From Chelatococcus albus (GTDB taxonomy: Bacteria > Pseudomonadota > Alphaproteobacteria > Rhizobiales > Beijerinckiaceae): a DNA stretch of 64,000 bases. Location: the NCBI RefSeq assembly GCF_030067675.1, contig NZ_JASJEV010000003.1, forward strand, positions 346,580 through 410,579, read 5' to 3'. The notes below the pieces were generated by a model. That model was not told the DNA's origin. It saw nothing but the letters and a program-made list of their open reading frames with translations, and searched no databases. Below, piece by piece: positions 35,012-43,687 of the stretch (within the stretch, counting starts at the first letter, position 1; each line of letters begins with the position of its first letter). The position numbers and the translations under genes are program-made.

Positions 35012-36157
35012 TCAGTTGCCGAGCTTCGGCAGCACCTTCTTGACGACCTGCCGGCCGTTCTCGACCTCCACCAGGAAGCCCTGCCGGTCGATGTCGCCGT
35101 TCTTGTCGTAGGTGACGTCCATAAGGATGCCGGGCTCCTGCGCGGCGCTGATGGTCAAGCCGTGCAGCGTGTCGGCGAAGGCCTTGCGATCCACCTTGCC
35201 CATCTTCTCGGTCACGGCCTTAACCACGTAGACCGCGAGATAGCCCTTCAACCCGTTGTGGTCGGGGACGTAATTGTACCTCTTCTGGAACTTCTCGCGG
35301 AATTGCTGGATCGCCGGCACGGGCGCATCGGTGGTGAGGCCGACGTGGCCGCGCGCGCCGTTCGCCGCCTCCCCGGCGAGATCGATGACCTTCTGGCCGA
35401 CGAGGGTCGTCTCGCCGATGAGCGGCAGGGTGAGGTTCTGGCGCTTGATCTCCTTCAGGATGCGCGCGCTCTCTTCCTCGTTGAGGTAGATGAAGGCGGC
35501 ATCGGCGCCTGACGCCTTGACCTTCGCGACATCCGCCGCGAAGTCGGCCTGGCCGGCCTCGGTCGAGATGTCCGCCGCGACCTTGACGTTGCGCTTCTGC
35601 AGCTCGGCCGTGATCACGTCGCGGCCACCCTTGCCGAAGTCGTTGTTCACCCAGACGACGGCAACTGACTTTGCCTTCAGGTCGTCGGCGAGATAGGCGG
35701 CGACCTTGGGCATCGACGACTGCTGGCCGAAGGACGTACGGAAGAGATGCGTGTGGCCGGCCTTGGTCAGCTCGGCCGCCTCGCCGCCCATGATCTGCGG
35801 GACCTCGGCCTGCTGCGCGAGCGACGCCGTCACCTTCACCGATCCGGAGTAGCCGGGCCCCAAGAGGACGTAGGGCTCACCGTCGAGGGCCTTCTGTACC
35901 TGGGCACGGGCGATGCCGGGGTTCGACTGGGAATCGGCGTGGGTCACCTCGAGCTTGCGCCCCAGGATGCCGCCCTTCTCGTTGATCTCGGCGACGGCAA
36001 GGTCGATGCCATTCTTCCAGTTCGTGCCCACGGTCGCCCCGGGGCCGGAGAGTTCCGCCACGTTGGCGAGCTTGATCGTGCCGCCCGACTGAGCATGGGC
36101 CGCCGTGAGCGCCGCCAGCCCCGCCAAGGCGGCGAAGGTCGTCTTCAACACCTTCAT
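35012..36157 (-). CDS. branched-chain-type ABC transporter substrate-binding protein (LivJ-like)
   Basis: A 381-residue periplasmic binding protein. MKVLKTTFAALAGLAALTAAHAQ is a signal peptide. The mature protein has the type-I fold markers LSGPGATVGTNWKNGIDLAVAEINEKGGILGRKLEV, VLLGPGYSGSVKVTASLAQQAEVPQIMGGEAAEL and VAVVWVNNDFGKGG. Related proteins bind amino acids, aromatic acids, urea or short amides. Its place between a shikimate dehydrogenase homologue and QuiC suggests quinate, shikimate or a similar acid as ligand; this is inference. Confidence 0.9.
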   Translation of the reverse strand: MKVLKTTFAALAGLAALTAAHAQSGGTIKLANVAELSGPGATVGTNWKNGIDLAVAEINEKGGILGRKLEVTHADSQSNPGIARAQVQKALDGEPYVLLGPGYSGSVKVTASLAQQAEVPQIMGGEAAELTKAGHTHLFRTSFGQQSSMPKVAAYLADDLKAKSVAVVWVNNDFGKGGRDVITAELQKRNVKVAADISTEAGQADFAADVAKVKASGADAAFIYLNEEESARILKEIKRQNLTLPLIGETTLVGQKVIDLAGEAANGARGHVGLTTDAPVPAIQQFREKFQKRYNYVPDHNGLKGYLAVYVVKAVTEKMGKVDRKAFADTLHGLTISAAQEPGILMDVTYDKNGDIDRQGFLVEVENGRQVVKKVLPKLGN

Positions 36158-36192
36158 TCCAGGTTCCTCCCTTGCACTTGTCGTTCGGCCGT

Positions 36193-37122
36193 TCACCGGT
36201 CGTCTTCTTGCGCCTCGCGCATCGCCATCACGGCGTCGAAGGCGCTCGCCATCGCCTCGGGCTCGGGATCGACGCCGACAAACAGGCGGAAGGCGTCGAC
36301 CGCCTGGGCGATGGCGAGATCCCGCCCCGTCATGACGCGGGCGCCGGCGGCCCGTGCGTCCCTGAGAAGCGTCGTCCACAACGGCGTATAGACCGCGTCG
36401 GCGACGAACAGCCCCGCATGCAGGAGCCGCGCGTCGACCGGGCTCGCAAAATTCGGTTTCATGCCCGCAGGTGTGCCGTTGACCAGGCCGACGGCGCCGG
36501 CGAGTGTTTCCTCGATCGAGCCGGCGACGTGTGCCCGGCACCGCCCCTCGAGGGCTGAGGCGAGGTGCTCGGCCTTGCCGGTCGCGCGGTCGAAGATGCG
36601 CAGCTCGCGCACACCCTGCTCCGCCAGGGCGAAGGCGGCCGCCTTGCCGACGCCGCCGGCGCCGATCAGGGCGACCGGCCCGAAGCCGGCCTCGCGCACG
36701 AGGGGCGCGCTCACGCGGGCAAAGCCAGAGGCATCGGTGTTGTGGCCGACGAGCCGGCCATCCCGCACCACCACCGTGTTCACGGCGCCGATCATGGCGG
36801 CGGCGGGCGACAGTTCGTCGAGGAGCGGGACGACCGCCTCCTTGTAGGGAAAGGTGACGTTGATGCCGGCGAAGCCGAGGCGGCGAACGCCCTCGAGCAT
36901 GGCGCGCAACGCGTCGCCGTCGGCCCCCGGCACCTCGATCAGGTGGTAACGGCAGGACAGGCCGGCGTGCTGCGCCGCGGCCTCGTGCATGGCCGGCGAC
37001 GCCGAATGGGCGATCGGATAGCCGAGAAGCCCCGTGAGCAGACGCCGTTCCGGCGGCGTCGGATCGACGATCGCGGTGCGAAGTCCGGTTTCCCTGGCGG
37101 CGGCAGGCTGGAGCGCGGCCAT
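36193..37122 (-). CDS. shikimate/quinate dehydrogenase family protein (AroE-like)
   Basis: A 309-residue NAD(P)-dependent dehydrogenase of the AroE/QuiB group. The substrate-binding half has LLGYPIAHSASPAMHEAAAQHAGLSCRYHLIEV and GINVTFPYKEAVVPLLDELS, with the catalytic lysine in FPYKE and the aspartate in GHNTDASGFARV. The cofactor half has ALIGAGGVGKAAAFAL. In this catabolic operon it most likely oxidises shikimate to 3-dehydroshikimate (the QuiC substrate) rather than working in aromatic amino-acid synthesis. The N-terminus is about 25 residues longer than typical AroE. Confidence 0.88.
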   Translation of the reverse strand: MAALQPAAARETGLRTAIVDPTPPERRLLTGLLGYPIAHSASPAMHEAAAQHAGLSCRYHLIEVPGADGDALRAMLEGVRRLGFAGINVTFPYKEAVVPLLDELSPAAAMIGAVNTVVVRDGRLVGHNTDASGFARVSAPLVREAGFGPVALIGAGGVGKAAAFALAEQGVRELRIFDRATGKAEHLASALEGRCRAHVAGSIEETLAGAVGLVNGTPAGMKPNFASPVDARLLHAGLFVADAVYTPLWTTLLRDARAAGARVMTGRDLAIAQAVDAFRLFVGVDPEPEAMASAFDAVMAMREAQEDDR

Positions 37123-37212
37123 TCGGCCCTTCCTCCCCTCAGACGTTCCCTTCGGCGCTCGTTGTCATGGCGCCTTCGAGGGGAGCATCGGTACTCTCCA
37201 CCGCTAACACAA

Positions 37213-37247
37213 GTACCATTTTGTACGTGATGCGTAACATGATGTTA
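37213..37247. promoter_or_regulatory. probable LysR binding sites upstream of the catabolic operon
   Basis: Two dyads lie between the LysR gene and the dehydrogenase gene: TAACATGATGTTA (37235-37247), which fits the T-N11-A rule for LysR-type boxes and overlaps the LysR stop codon, and GTACCATTTTGTAC (37213-37226). They are about 90 to 125 bases upstream of the dehydrogenase start. This AT-rich island in a GC-rich region is a plausible activation site. Confidence 0.5.
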
Positions 37248-38183
37248 TGGGCGTGCCACGGCACTTCCACGTGTTGCGGCGGCTCGCGGCGCATTTGCCA
37301 CGCCCCGCATCTCCTCGCTGAGAAGCTTGACGAAATGCTCCGCGTAGACCGAGAGCGTGACGTCATTGCGCGTCATGAGAAAGGTCTTGAACTCGGTCTT
37401 CTCGCTGATCTCCAGGGCGGTGATCCCGGGCTGGCTGCCATAGGCGAGCGTGAACTGGTCGATGACCGCGATGCCAAGCCCCGCCCGGACCAGCGTGCAT
37501 ACCGTCGAGCCGAAGCGGGCGCGGATCGTGATCTCGAAGGAGATGCCGCTGCGCCGGAAGATGTCGGCCATGATGCGGCCGTAGGGGTCGGCGGGATCGA
37601 TGCCGATGAGCGGGTGGCTCGCGATCTCGCGGGGCGTGACCTCCGTGCGGCTCGCGAGCGCGTGCCCCTCCGGCACGATGCAGAACAGGCGCCCGTGGGC
37701 AAGCTCGCGCGAGGCGATGTTGGGATGGGCGATGCTGTGGCTCATGGCCACGAGCTCGCCCTTGCCCAGGAGCAGGTAGTCGAGCGTCTCCTCCATCTTG
37801 AGGATGTTCAGGTCGATGACGAGGTCGGGATGGCGCCGCCGCAGGCGGACGATGGCCCGCGGCACCATGACCATCGAAATGCTGGGGGCAGAGCCGATCT
37901 TCAGCTCCTGCCCGGTACCGATGTCGACCCGCTCGATGAGGTAGCGCAGGTCCTCGACGTCCTTGTAGACGTTGTTGATCTGCTCGAAGATGTGCGCCGC
38001 GCGCGGGGCCGGCAGATAGCGCCCGTGGCGCCTCTCGAAGAGACGGAAGCCGAGCGATTGGTCGGTGTATTTGAGCAGCCGGCTGACGCCGGGCGCGGAG
38101 ATGTTGAGAAGCCGCGCCGCCCCCGCGATGGTCCCCGTCACCAGAATCGCGCGGATGATCTCGATCTGCCGCAGCGTGACCAC
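37245..38183 (-). CDS. LysR-family transcriptional regulator of the catabolic operon
   Basis: A 312-residue LysR-type regulator. The N-terminal helix-turn-helix reads LRQIEIIRAILVTGTIAGAARLLNISAPGVSRLLKYTDQ, and the effector domain begins near GQELKIGSAPSISMVMVPRAI. The start is a GTG. It is upstream of, and on the same strand as, the dehydrogenase-transporter-dehydratase genes, with 122 bases in between that carry LysR-like dyads. It probably activates them in response to the imported substrate or an intermediate. Confidence 0.9.
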   Translation of the reverse strand: MVTLRQIEIIRAILVTGTIAGAARLLNISAPGVSRLLKYTDQSLGFRLFERRHGRYLPAPRAAHIFEQINNVYKDVEDLRYLIERVDIGTGQELKIGSAPSISMVMVPRAIVRLRRRHPDLVIDLNILKMEETLDYLLLGKGELVAMSHSIAHPNIASRELAHGRLFCIVPEGHALASRTEVTPREIASHPLIGIDPADPYGRIMADIFRRSGISFEITIRARFGSTVCTLVRAGLGIAVIDQFTLAYGSQPGITALEISEKTEFKTFLMTRNDVTLSVYAEHFVKLLSEEMRGVANAPRAAATRGSAVARP

Positions 38184-38359
38184 GACCCGTTCCCGCCGCC
38201 CTCATCGCCTCGATCTTCAGCAAGCGGCGGGGCGGGCGGGCTGTCAAGCGCGGATGCAGCGGAGGGCCCCATGCCCCGCACCGGCGAGGCACGACGGCGT
38301 GATCACAGACGCCGGGCGCCTGGGGTCGGCGGGCGGAGAGTGTGCTATCCTGATTTCCC

Positions 38360-38497
38360 GTGCAGCCCGCCGGCCGGGCAACGGTCGGGTGGCTTTCCGT
38401 TGCGCCGAACCGCGCTTCGGCTGACCCCCACCTCCCGGAAATCATCGCCCTTGCGGCGGAGCTGGACAGGCTCATCGGATCGCAAGACCGGGAGTGA
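38360..38497 (+). CDS. possible small protein upstream of the HPF-CSD gene
   Basis: A 45-codon open frame from a GTG, ending in HLPEIIALAAELDRLIGSQDRE and stopping 3 bases before the HPF-CSD start. The C-terminal half looks like a genuine amphipathic helix, unlike the Arg-rich shadow frames nearby, and the spacing suggests co-translation. There is no good ribosome site before the GTG and I recognise no family. The rest of the 317-base gap (38184-38500) shows nothing else I can support. Confidence 0.3.
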   Translation: MQPAGRATVGWLSVAPNRASADPHLPEIIALAAELDRLIGSQDRE

Positions 38498-38500
38498 GCG

Positions 38501-39070
38501 ATGGAAACCCCACCCCAGATCGAGTTCCACGGCGTGGACGCAACCGATGCCGTGCGCGAGACCATCGACGCGCAGATCGGCGCGCTCGAGGAGCGCTTCG
38601 GCCGCATCACCGCCTGTCGGGTCGTGCTCAGGGGACCGGGCGGCCGCCACCGCAACGGCGGCCTCTACGAGGTCAACATCTGGCTCTCGCTGCCCGGCGG
38701 GCGGGAGGTCGCCGTGGGGCGCACGCCGCACGCGGATGTACGCTATGCCGACCTCGCCTTCGCGCTCAACGACGCCTTCAAGCGGGCCCGCAGGCGCCTG
38801 CAGGACAAGGTCCGCCGCCTGCAGGGCCAGATGAAGGTCCACGAGGCGCATCCCACCGCCACGGTGGCACGGCTCGAGCAAGGGGCCGACTTCGGCTTCC
38901 TCGAAACGAGCGACGGCCGCATCGTCTACTTTCACCGCAACAGTGTCCTGAACGAACAGTTCGATCGGCTGAAGGTCGGCACCCGGGTCGCCTATGTCGA
39001 GGAGGCCGGCGTGCAGGGCCCCCAGGCGAGCACGGTGAAGCGGCTCGGCCGGCACGGCATGCGGCCATGA
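38501..39070 (+). CDS. ribosome hibernation factor (HPF/RaiA domain) fused to a cold-shock domain
   Basis: A 189-residue two-domain protein. Residues 1 to about 110 form an HPF/RaiA domain (PQIEFHGVDATDAVRETIDAQIGALEERFGRITACRVVL, then DVRYADLAFALNDAFKRARRRLQDK), which binds the 30S decoding region in resting cells. Residues about 118 to 185 form an OB-fold cold-shock domain (FGFLETSDGRIVYFHRNSV), an RNA-binding module, in place of the dimerisation domain of long HPF. The ATG follows GGAG closely, and the stop overlaps the archease start (ATGA). Context suggests a stress role linked to RNA repair. Confidence 0.88.
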   Translation: METPPQIEFHGVDATDAVRETIDAQIGALEERFGRITACRVVLRGPGGRHRNGGLYEVNIWLSLPGGREVAVGRTPHADVRYADLAFALNDAFKRARRRLQDKVRRLQGQMKVHEAHPTATVARLEQGADFGFLETSDGRIVYFHRNSVLNEQFDRLKVGTRVAYVEEAGVQGPQASTVKRLGRHGMRP

Positions 39071-39519
39071 CGGGCACCACCGCGAGCAACGCGGTCGGGA
39101 GGGGGCCGGGCCGCTGGGAGCATTTCCCGCACGATGCCGACGTCGGTGTGCGCGGTTTCGGGGCGACAATGCAGGAAGCGTTCGAGCAGGCCGCGCTTGC
39201 CCTCACCGCCGCGGTCACCGACGCGCGGATCCGGCCGGAACACAGTGTCGCGGTGACCTGCCAGGCGCCCGATCCGGACCTGCTCTTGGCCGCGTGGCTG
39301 AACGCCATCATCTATGAGATGTCGGTGCGACGCATGCTGTTCGGAGGCTTCGAAGTCGAGATCACGGGCGGTCAGCTGCGCGGAACGCTGGCGGGGGAGC
39401 CCGTCGACGTCGCGCGGCACGCGCCCGCCTGCGAGCCGAAGGGCGCGACCTTCACGGAGCTGCGTGTCGCGCGGGAGGCGGACGGCCTGTGGACCGCCGC
39501 CTGCGTCGTGGACGTCTGA
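39067..39519 (+). CDS. archease
   Basis: A 150-residue archease, the protein that helps load guanylate onto RtcB and speeds its turnover. The N-terminal EHFPHDADVGVRGFGATMQEAFEQAALAL matches the family, including the acidic residues that bind the activating metal. LLLAAWLNAIIYEM and the C-terminal segment are typical. It overlaps the HPF-CSD gene by four bases and precedes rtcB by 143 bases, so the three form one functional block. Confidence 0.92.
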   Translation: MTGTTASNAVGRGPGRWEHFPHDADVGVRGFGATMQEAFEQAALALTAAVTDARIRPEHSVAVTCQAPDPDLLLAAWLNAIIYEMSVRRMLFGGFEVEITGGQLRGTLAGEPVDVARHAPACEPKGATFTELRVAREADGLWTAACVVDV

Positions 39520-39662
39520 CGCCAGCCGGCGCCGGCCCGCCCCCCGCCACGCATCGCCGACCGCGAGAGGCCCGGTGACGGGCCGCACACCGTGCCGCGC
39601 CGGCGCGACAGGCAGCGGATGCCGCCGCATCGCGGCGGCCCGACAGCCAGAGGAGGATCGCG

Positions 39663-41093
39663 ATGGATCCCCGGCGCTTCACCCAGATCGACGCCACCAC
39701 CTGGCGGATCGAACCCACAGGCGCGATGCGCGTGCCGGCCGTCATCTATGCCGACGAGGACCTGATCCGCGGCATGGACGACAAGGTCGGCGTCCAGGCC
39801 TGCAATGTCGCAACCCTGCCGGGCATCGTGACGGCCTCCTATGCCATGCCCGACGCGCACTGGGGCTATGGCTTCCCCATCGGCGGCGTCGCGGCCTTCG
39901 ATCCCGACGGGGGAGGCATCGTCTCGGCCGGCGGCGTCGGCTTCGACATCTCCTGCGGCGTGCGCACCATGCTCACGGACCTCGCCGTCGCTGACATCGA
40001 GCCGGTGCAGTCGCGGCTCGCCGATGCCCTCTTCCGAGAGATCCCCGCAGGCGTCGGCAGCCGGGGCGCGATCACGCTCGACACGGTGGAAATGGATCGC
40101 ATGCTCACGGGCGGCGCCCGCTGGGCGGTCGAGAACGGATGGGGCGAGAGCCGCGACCTGGAGCGCATCGAGGAGGGCGGCGCCGTGCCGGGCGCCCGGC
40201 CCGATTGCGTCTCCGAGCGTGCCAAGGGGCGCCAGCGTCACGAAATGGGGACGCTCGGCTCCGGCAATCACTATCTCGAGGTCCAGGCCGTTGCCGAGAT
40301 CGTCGACCGCGACGCGGCACGCGCCTTCGGTCTCGCACAGGACCAGGTCGTTGTCACGATCCACTGCGGCTCGCGCGGCCTCGGCCACCAGATCGGCACC
40401 GAATATCTGGCGGGCATGCCGGTCGCTGCCGCGGCGGCCGGAATCGCCCTGCCCGACCGCGAGCTCGCCTGCGCGCCGATCAACTCCGATATCGGCCAGC
40501 GCTATCTCGGCGCCATGCGCGCCGCCTCCAACTGTGCCCTGGCCAATCGCGAGATCCTCGGCCACTACGCGCGGCGCATCCTGCGCGACTTCTTCCCGGA
40601 AGTGGCTGTCGACCTGCTGTTCGACGTCTCGCACAACACCTGCAAGGCCGAGACCCACACCGTCGACGGCGAGCCGCGCGAGGTCTACGTCCACCGCAAG
40701 GGCGCGACGCGCGCCTTCGGCCCCGGCCACCCGAGCCTGCCGGATGCCCTGCGGGCCGCCGGCCAGCCCGTGCTCATCGGCGGCAGCATGGGCACGGGCT
40801 CCTACATCCTGGCCGGGCTCGCCTCCAGCGAGGAGAAGGCGTTCGGCTCGGCCTGCCACGGCGCGGGCCGCGCCCTGTCGCGCCATGCGGCGCTGAGGCA
40901 GTGGAGCGGGCGCGGCATCGTCGACGAGCTGGCGGCGAGGGGCATCCTCGTCTGCAGCCCGTCGGCCCGCGGCGTCGCGGAGGAGGCGCCAGGGGCCTAC
41001 AAGGATGTGGGAGCCGTGGTGCTGGCGGCGGAGCGGGCGGGGCTCGCCCGCCGCGTGGCGCGCCTCAGGCCGCTGATCTGCATCAAGGGGTGA
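39663..41093 (+). CDS. rtcB: RNA-splicing ligase
   Basis: A 476-residue GTP-dependent RNA ligase that joins 2',3'-cyclic-phosphate (or 3'-phosphate) and 5'-OH RNA ends. Metal-binding and catalytic segments are complete: SYAMPDAHWGYGFPIGGVAAFD, GVGFDISCGVR (the key cysteine), GTLGSGNHYLEV, HCGSRGLGHQ, and ACHGAGRALSRHAA (the guanylated histidine). Preceded by GAGGA. Together with the upstream archease it makes a complete RNA-repair pair, here without the rtcA cyclase or an rtcR regulator. Confidence 0.96.
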   Translation: MDPRRFTQIDATTWRIEPTGAMRVPAVIYADEDLIRGMDDKVGVQACNVATLPGIVTASYAMPDAHWGYGFPIGGVAAFDPDGGGIVSAGGVGFDISCGVRTMLTDLAVADIEPVQSRLADALFREIPAGVGSRGAITLDTVEMDRMLTGGARWAVENGWGESRDLERIEEGGAVPGARPDCVSERAKGRQRHEMGTLGSGNHYLEVQAVAEIVDRDAARAFGLAQDQVVVTIHCGSRGLGHQIGTEYLAGMPVAAAAAGIALPDRELACAPINSDIGQRYLGAMRAASNCALANREILGHYARRILRDFFPEVAVDLLFDVSHNTCKAETHTVDGEPREVYVHRKGATRAFGPGHPSLPDALRAAGQPVLIGGSMGTGSYILAGLASSEEKAFGSACHGAGRALSRHAALRQWSGRGIVDELAARGILVCSPSARGVAEEAPGAYKDVGAVVLAAERAGLARRVARLRPLICIKG

Positions 41094-41221
41094 GAGCGCC
41101 GAGCCGCCCGCGCGCCCAGCCGGCGGATGCGTGATCCTCGCAGCGCGCTATGCTGGAGGCGCCTGTGGCGCCGCCGTCACCGCGCGTCGCTCGCGACCGG
41201 CCGAGGGAGAAAGACCGTCCC

Positions 41222-43687
41222 ATGTCACCAGACGAGCTCGAGCCTGCCGATCACGCCGCCAACTCCCCTCTTCGGCTGCCGGCCGAGCGTCTCTACCGCC
41301 CCGCCGACCTGTCGGCGGTGAAGCTCGAGACGACCGCCGACCTGCAGCCGATCGACGGGCTCGCCGGCCAGCAGCGGGCGCTTGACGCCGTCCGCTTCGG
41401 CAGCCGGGTCGCGAAACCCGGCTTCAACCTCTTCGCCATCGGCTCGACAGGGGCACGCATGCATGAGGCCGTCGAGGCGATGCTGCGCGCCACCGCGGCG
41501 GACAGACCCACCCCCTCGGACTGGGTCTACGTCAACAATTTCGCCGAGCCCCACAGGCCCTGCGCGATCGAGCTTCCCGCCGGGCGGGCGCCGCAGTTTC
41601 GCGATGCCATGCGGTGTCTGATCGAGGATCTGAAGGCGGCCTTGCCGGTCGTCTTCGAGGGTGAGGACTACCAGACCCGGCGGGGCGCCATCGACGAAGC
41701 CTTCCAGAAGAAACAGGCCGACGCCTTCGCCGAGCTGCGCGGCAAGGCGGAGGCGAAGGGGATCGTCATCCTGCGCACGCCGCTCGGCTTCGCCCTCGCG
41801 CCGGCCCGCAACGGCCAGGTGGTGCCGCCCGATGAATTCAATGCCTTGCCGGAGGCTCAGAAGCGCGCGGTGCAGGAAGCCATCCAGGGCCTTGAGAAGG
41901 ACCTCGAGCGCATCGTGCGCCAGATCCCCTCATGGGAGAAGGAGCGGCGCGACGAACTGCGCAAGCTCAATCGCGATACAGCCAAGCGCGCGGTCAGCCA
42001 GCCCATCGACGACGCGAAAGCCGGCTTCACGGACATCGCGCGTGTCGTCGAACATGTCGAGGCCGTGCGGACCGATCTGGTCGAGAACATCGCCATGTTC
42101 GTGATGAAGGGCGACGGGGATGAGGCCGTGACGATCGACACCGGGTCCGGCAGCCCCTTCGACCGCTACGAAGTCAACGTGCTGGTGACGCAGGCCGGGC
42201 GGGCGCAGGGCCAGCCGATCGTCCAGGAGCTGCACCCCACGCTCAGCAACCTGACCGGAAGGATCGAATATCTGTCCCGCCAGGGAGCGCTCGTCACCAA
42301 TTTCCGCCTGATCAAGGCCGGGGCGATGCACCGGGCCAACGGCGGCTATCTCCTGCTCGACGCCCGCAGCCTCCTCACCGAACCCTTCAGCTGGACCGCG
42401 CTCAAGCGGGCGCTCCGGCGCCGCGAGATCGTGACCGAGGACGTGGGTCGTTTCCTGGGCTTGACCAGCACGGTCTCGCTCGAACCCGACCCGATCCCCC
42501 TCGACGTCAAGGTCATCCTGTTCGGCGACCGCCTGCTCTACTACCTCCTGGCGGCGCTCGATCCGGAACTCGGCGAACATTTCAAGGTCCTGGCCGACTT
42601 CGAGGATGACATCGATCGCTCCGCCGAGAACGAGGCCGTGCTCGCCCGCCTCATCGCCACCATCGCCCGTCACGACGGCTTGCGAGCGATCGACCGCGAC
42701 GGGGTTGCCCTCGTCATCGAGCATGCGGCGCGCGTCGCCGACCACGCGGGCAAGCTCACCCTGCTCGTCGACCAGATCCGCGACCTCGTCGTCGAGGCCG
42801 ACTTCTGGGCCGGAGAGGCCGACGGCGGCGTCGTCTCGCGCGCAGACGTCCAGCGCGCGCTCGACGAACGCGTCCGGCGCAATTCGCGGCTGCGCGACCG
42901 GGCCCGGGAAACGATCCTCCAGGACGTGGCCCTGATCGACACGACAGGCGCCCGCATCGGGCAGATCAACGGCCTCAGCGTCATCGAGCTGGGCGGCTTC
43001 CGCTTCGGCCGGCCGACGCGCATCACCTGCCGGGTGCGCCCCGGCCGGGGCCAGGTGGTCGACATCGAGCGCGAGGTGAAGCTCGGCGGCCCCGTCCATT
43101 CCAAGGGCGTGCTCATCCTCTCCGGGTTCCTGGCGGGGCGCTATGCCCTGGACACCCAGATGTCGCTCTACGCGAGCCTCGTGTTCGAGCAGTCCTACGC
43201 GGGCGTCGAAGGCGACAGTGCTTCGTCGGCCGAGCTCTATGCGCTCCTCTCCGCCCTCGCCGGCATCGCCCTGCGCCAAGACATCGCGGTGACCGGCTCG
43301 GTCAACCAGCACGGGGAGATCCAGGCGATCGGCGGCGTCAACGAGAAGATCGAGGGCTTCTTCGACATCTGCAAGGCGCGCGGCCTGACAGGAACGCAGG
43401 GCGTCGCGATCCCGAAGGCGAACGTCCAGCATCTCATGCTGCGCCGGGACGTGATCGACGCCTGCGCCGAAGGCCGGTTCGGCGTCTACGCGATCGCCAC
43501 CGTCGACGAAGGCATCTCGCTGCTTGCCGGGCGTCCTGCCGGAGAGCGCGGTGCCGATGGACGCTACCCCGCGGACACGGTAAACGGGCTGGTGGAGGAG
43601 CGGCTGCGGGCCTTCGCGAGCATCCGCCGCCGCTTCGACGAGACGGGCCGGCCGTTGCAGGAAGGAGCGCCGGAGGAGGCGCCATGA
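41222..43687 (+). CDS. Lon-type (LonB/YcbZ-like) protease with degenerate ATPase domain
   Basis: An 821-residue protein of the Lon-related AAA_32 group. The C-terminal protease domain (about 580 to 790) has the catalytic serine in EGDSASSAEL and the lysine in GGVNEKIEGFFD. The ATPase part is degenerate: the Walker A position reads FAIGSTGARMHEAV with no GK(S/T), and Walker B reads YLLLDARS. A coiled-coil insert (about 150 to 280) is typical of YcbZ. ATG chosen at 41222. It overlaps the next gene by four bases. It could be a regulated or ATP-independent protease acting in the stress block. Confidence 0.88.
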   Translation: MSPDELEPADHAANSPLRLPAERLYRPADLSAVKLETTADLQPIDGLAGQQRALDAVRFGSRVAKPGFNLFAIGSTGARMHEAVEAMLRATAADRPTPSDWVYVNNFAEPHRPCAIELPAGRAPQFRDAMRCLIEDLKAALPVVFEGEDYQTRRGAIDEAFQKKQADAFAELRGKAEAKGIVILRTPLGFALAPARNGQVVPPDEFNALPEAQKRAVQEAIQGLEKDLERIVRQIPSWEKERRDELRKLNRDTAKRAVSQPIDDAKAGFTDIARVVEHVEAVRTDLVENIAMFVMKGDGDEAVTIDTGSGSPFDRYEVNVLVTQAGRAQGQPIVQELHPTLSNLTGRIEYLSRQGALVTNFRLIKAGAMHRANGGYLLLDARSLLTEPFSWTALKRALRRREIVTEDVGRFLGLTSTVSLEPDPIPLDVKVILFGDRLLYYLLAALDPELGEHFKVLADFEDDIDRSAENEAVLARLIATIARHDGLRAIDRDGVALVIEHAARVADHAGKLTLLVDQIRDLVVEADFWAGEADGGVVSRADVQRALDERVRRNSRLRDRARETILQDVALIDTTGARIGQINGLSVIELGGFRFGRPTRITCRVRPGRGQVVDIEREVKLGGPVHSKGVLILSGFLAGRYALDTQMSLYASLVFEQSYAGVEGDSASSAELYALLSALAGIALRQDIAVTGSVNQHGEIQAIGGVNEKIEGFFDICKARGLTGTQGVAIPKANVQHLMLRRDVIDACAEGRFGVYAIATVDEGISLLAGRPAGERGADGRYPADTVNGLVEERLRAFASIRRRFDETGRPLQEGAPEEAP

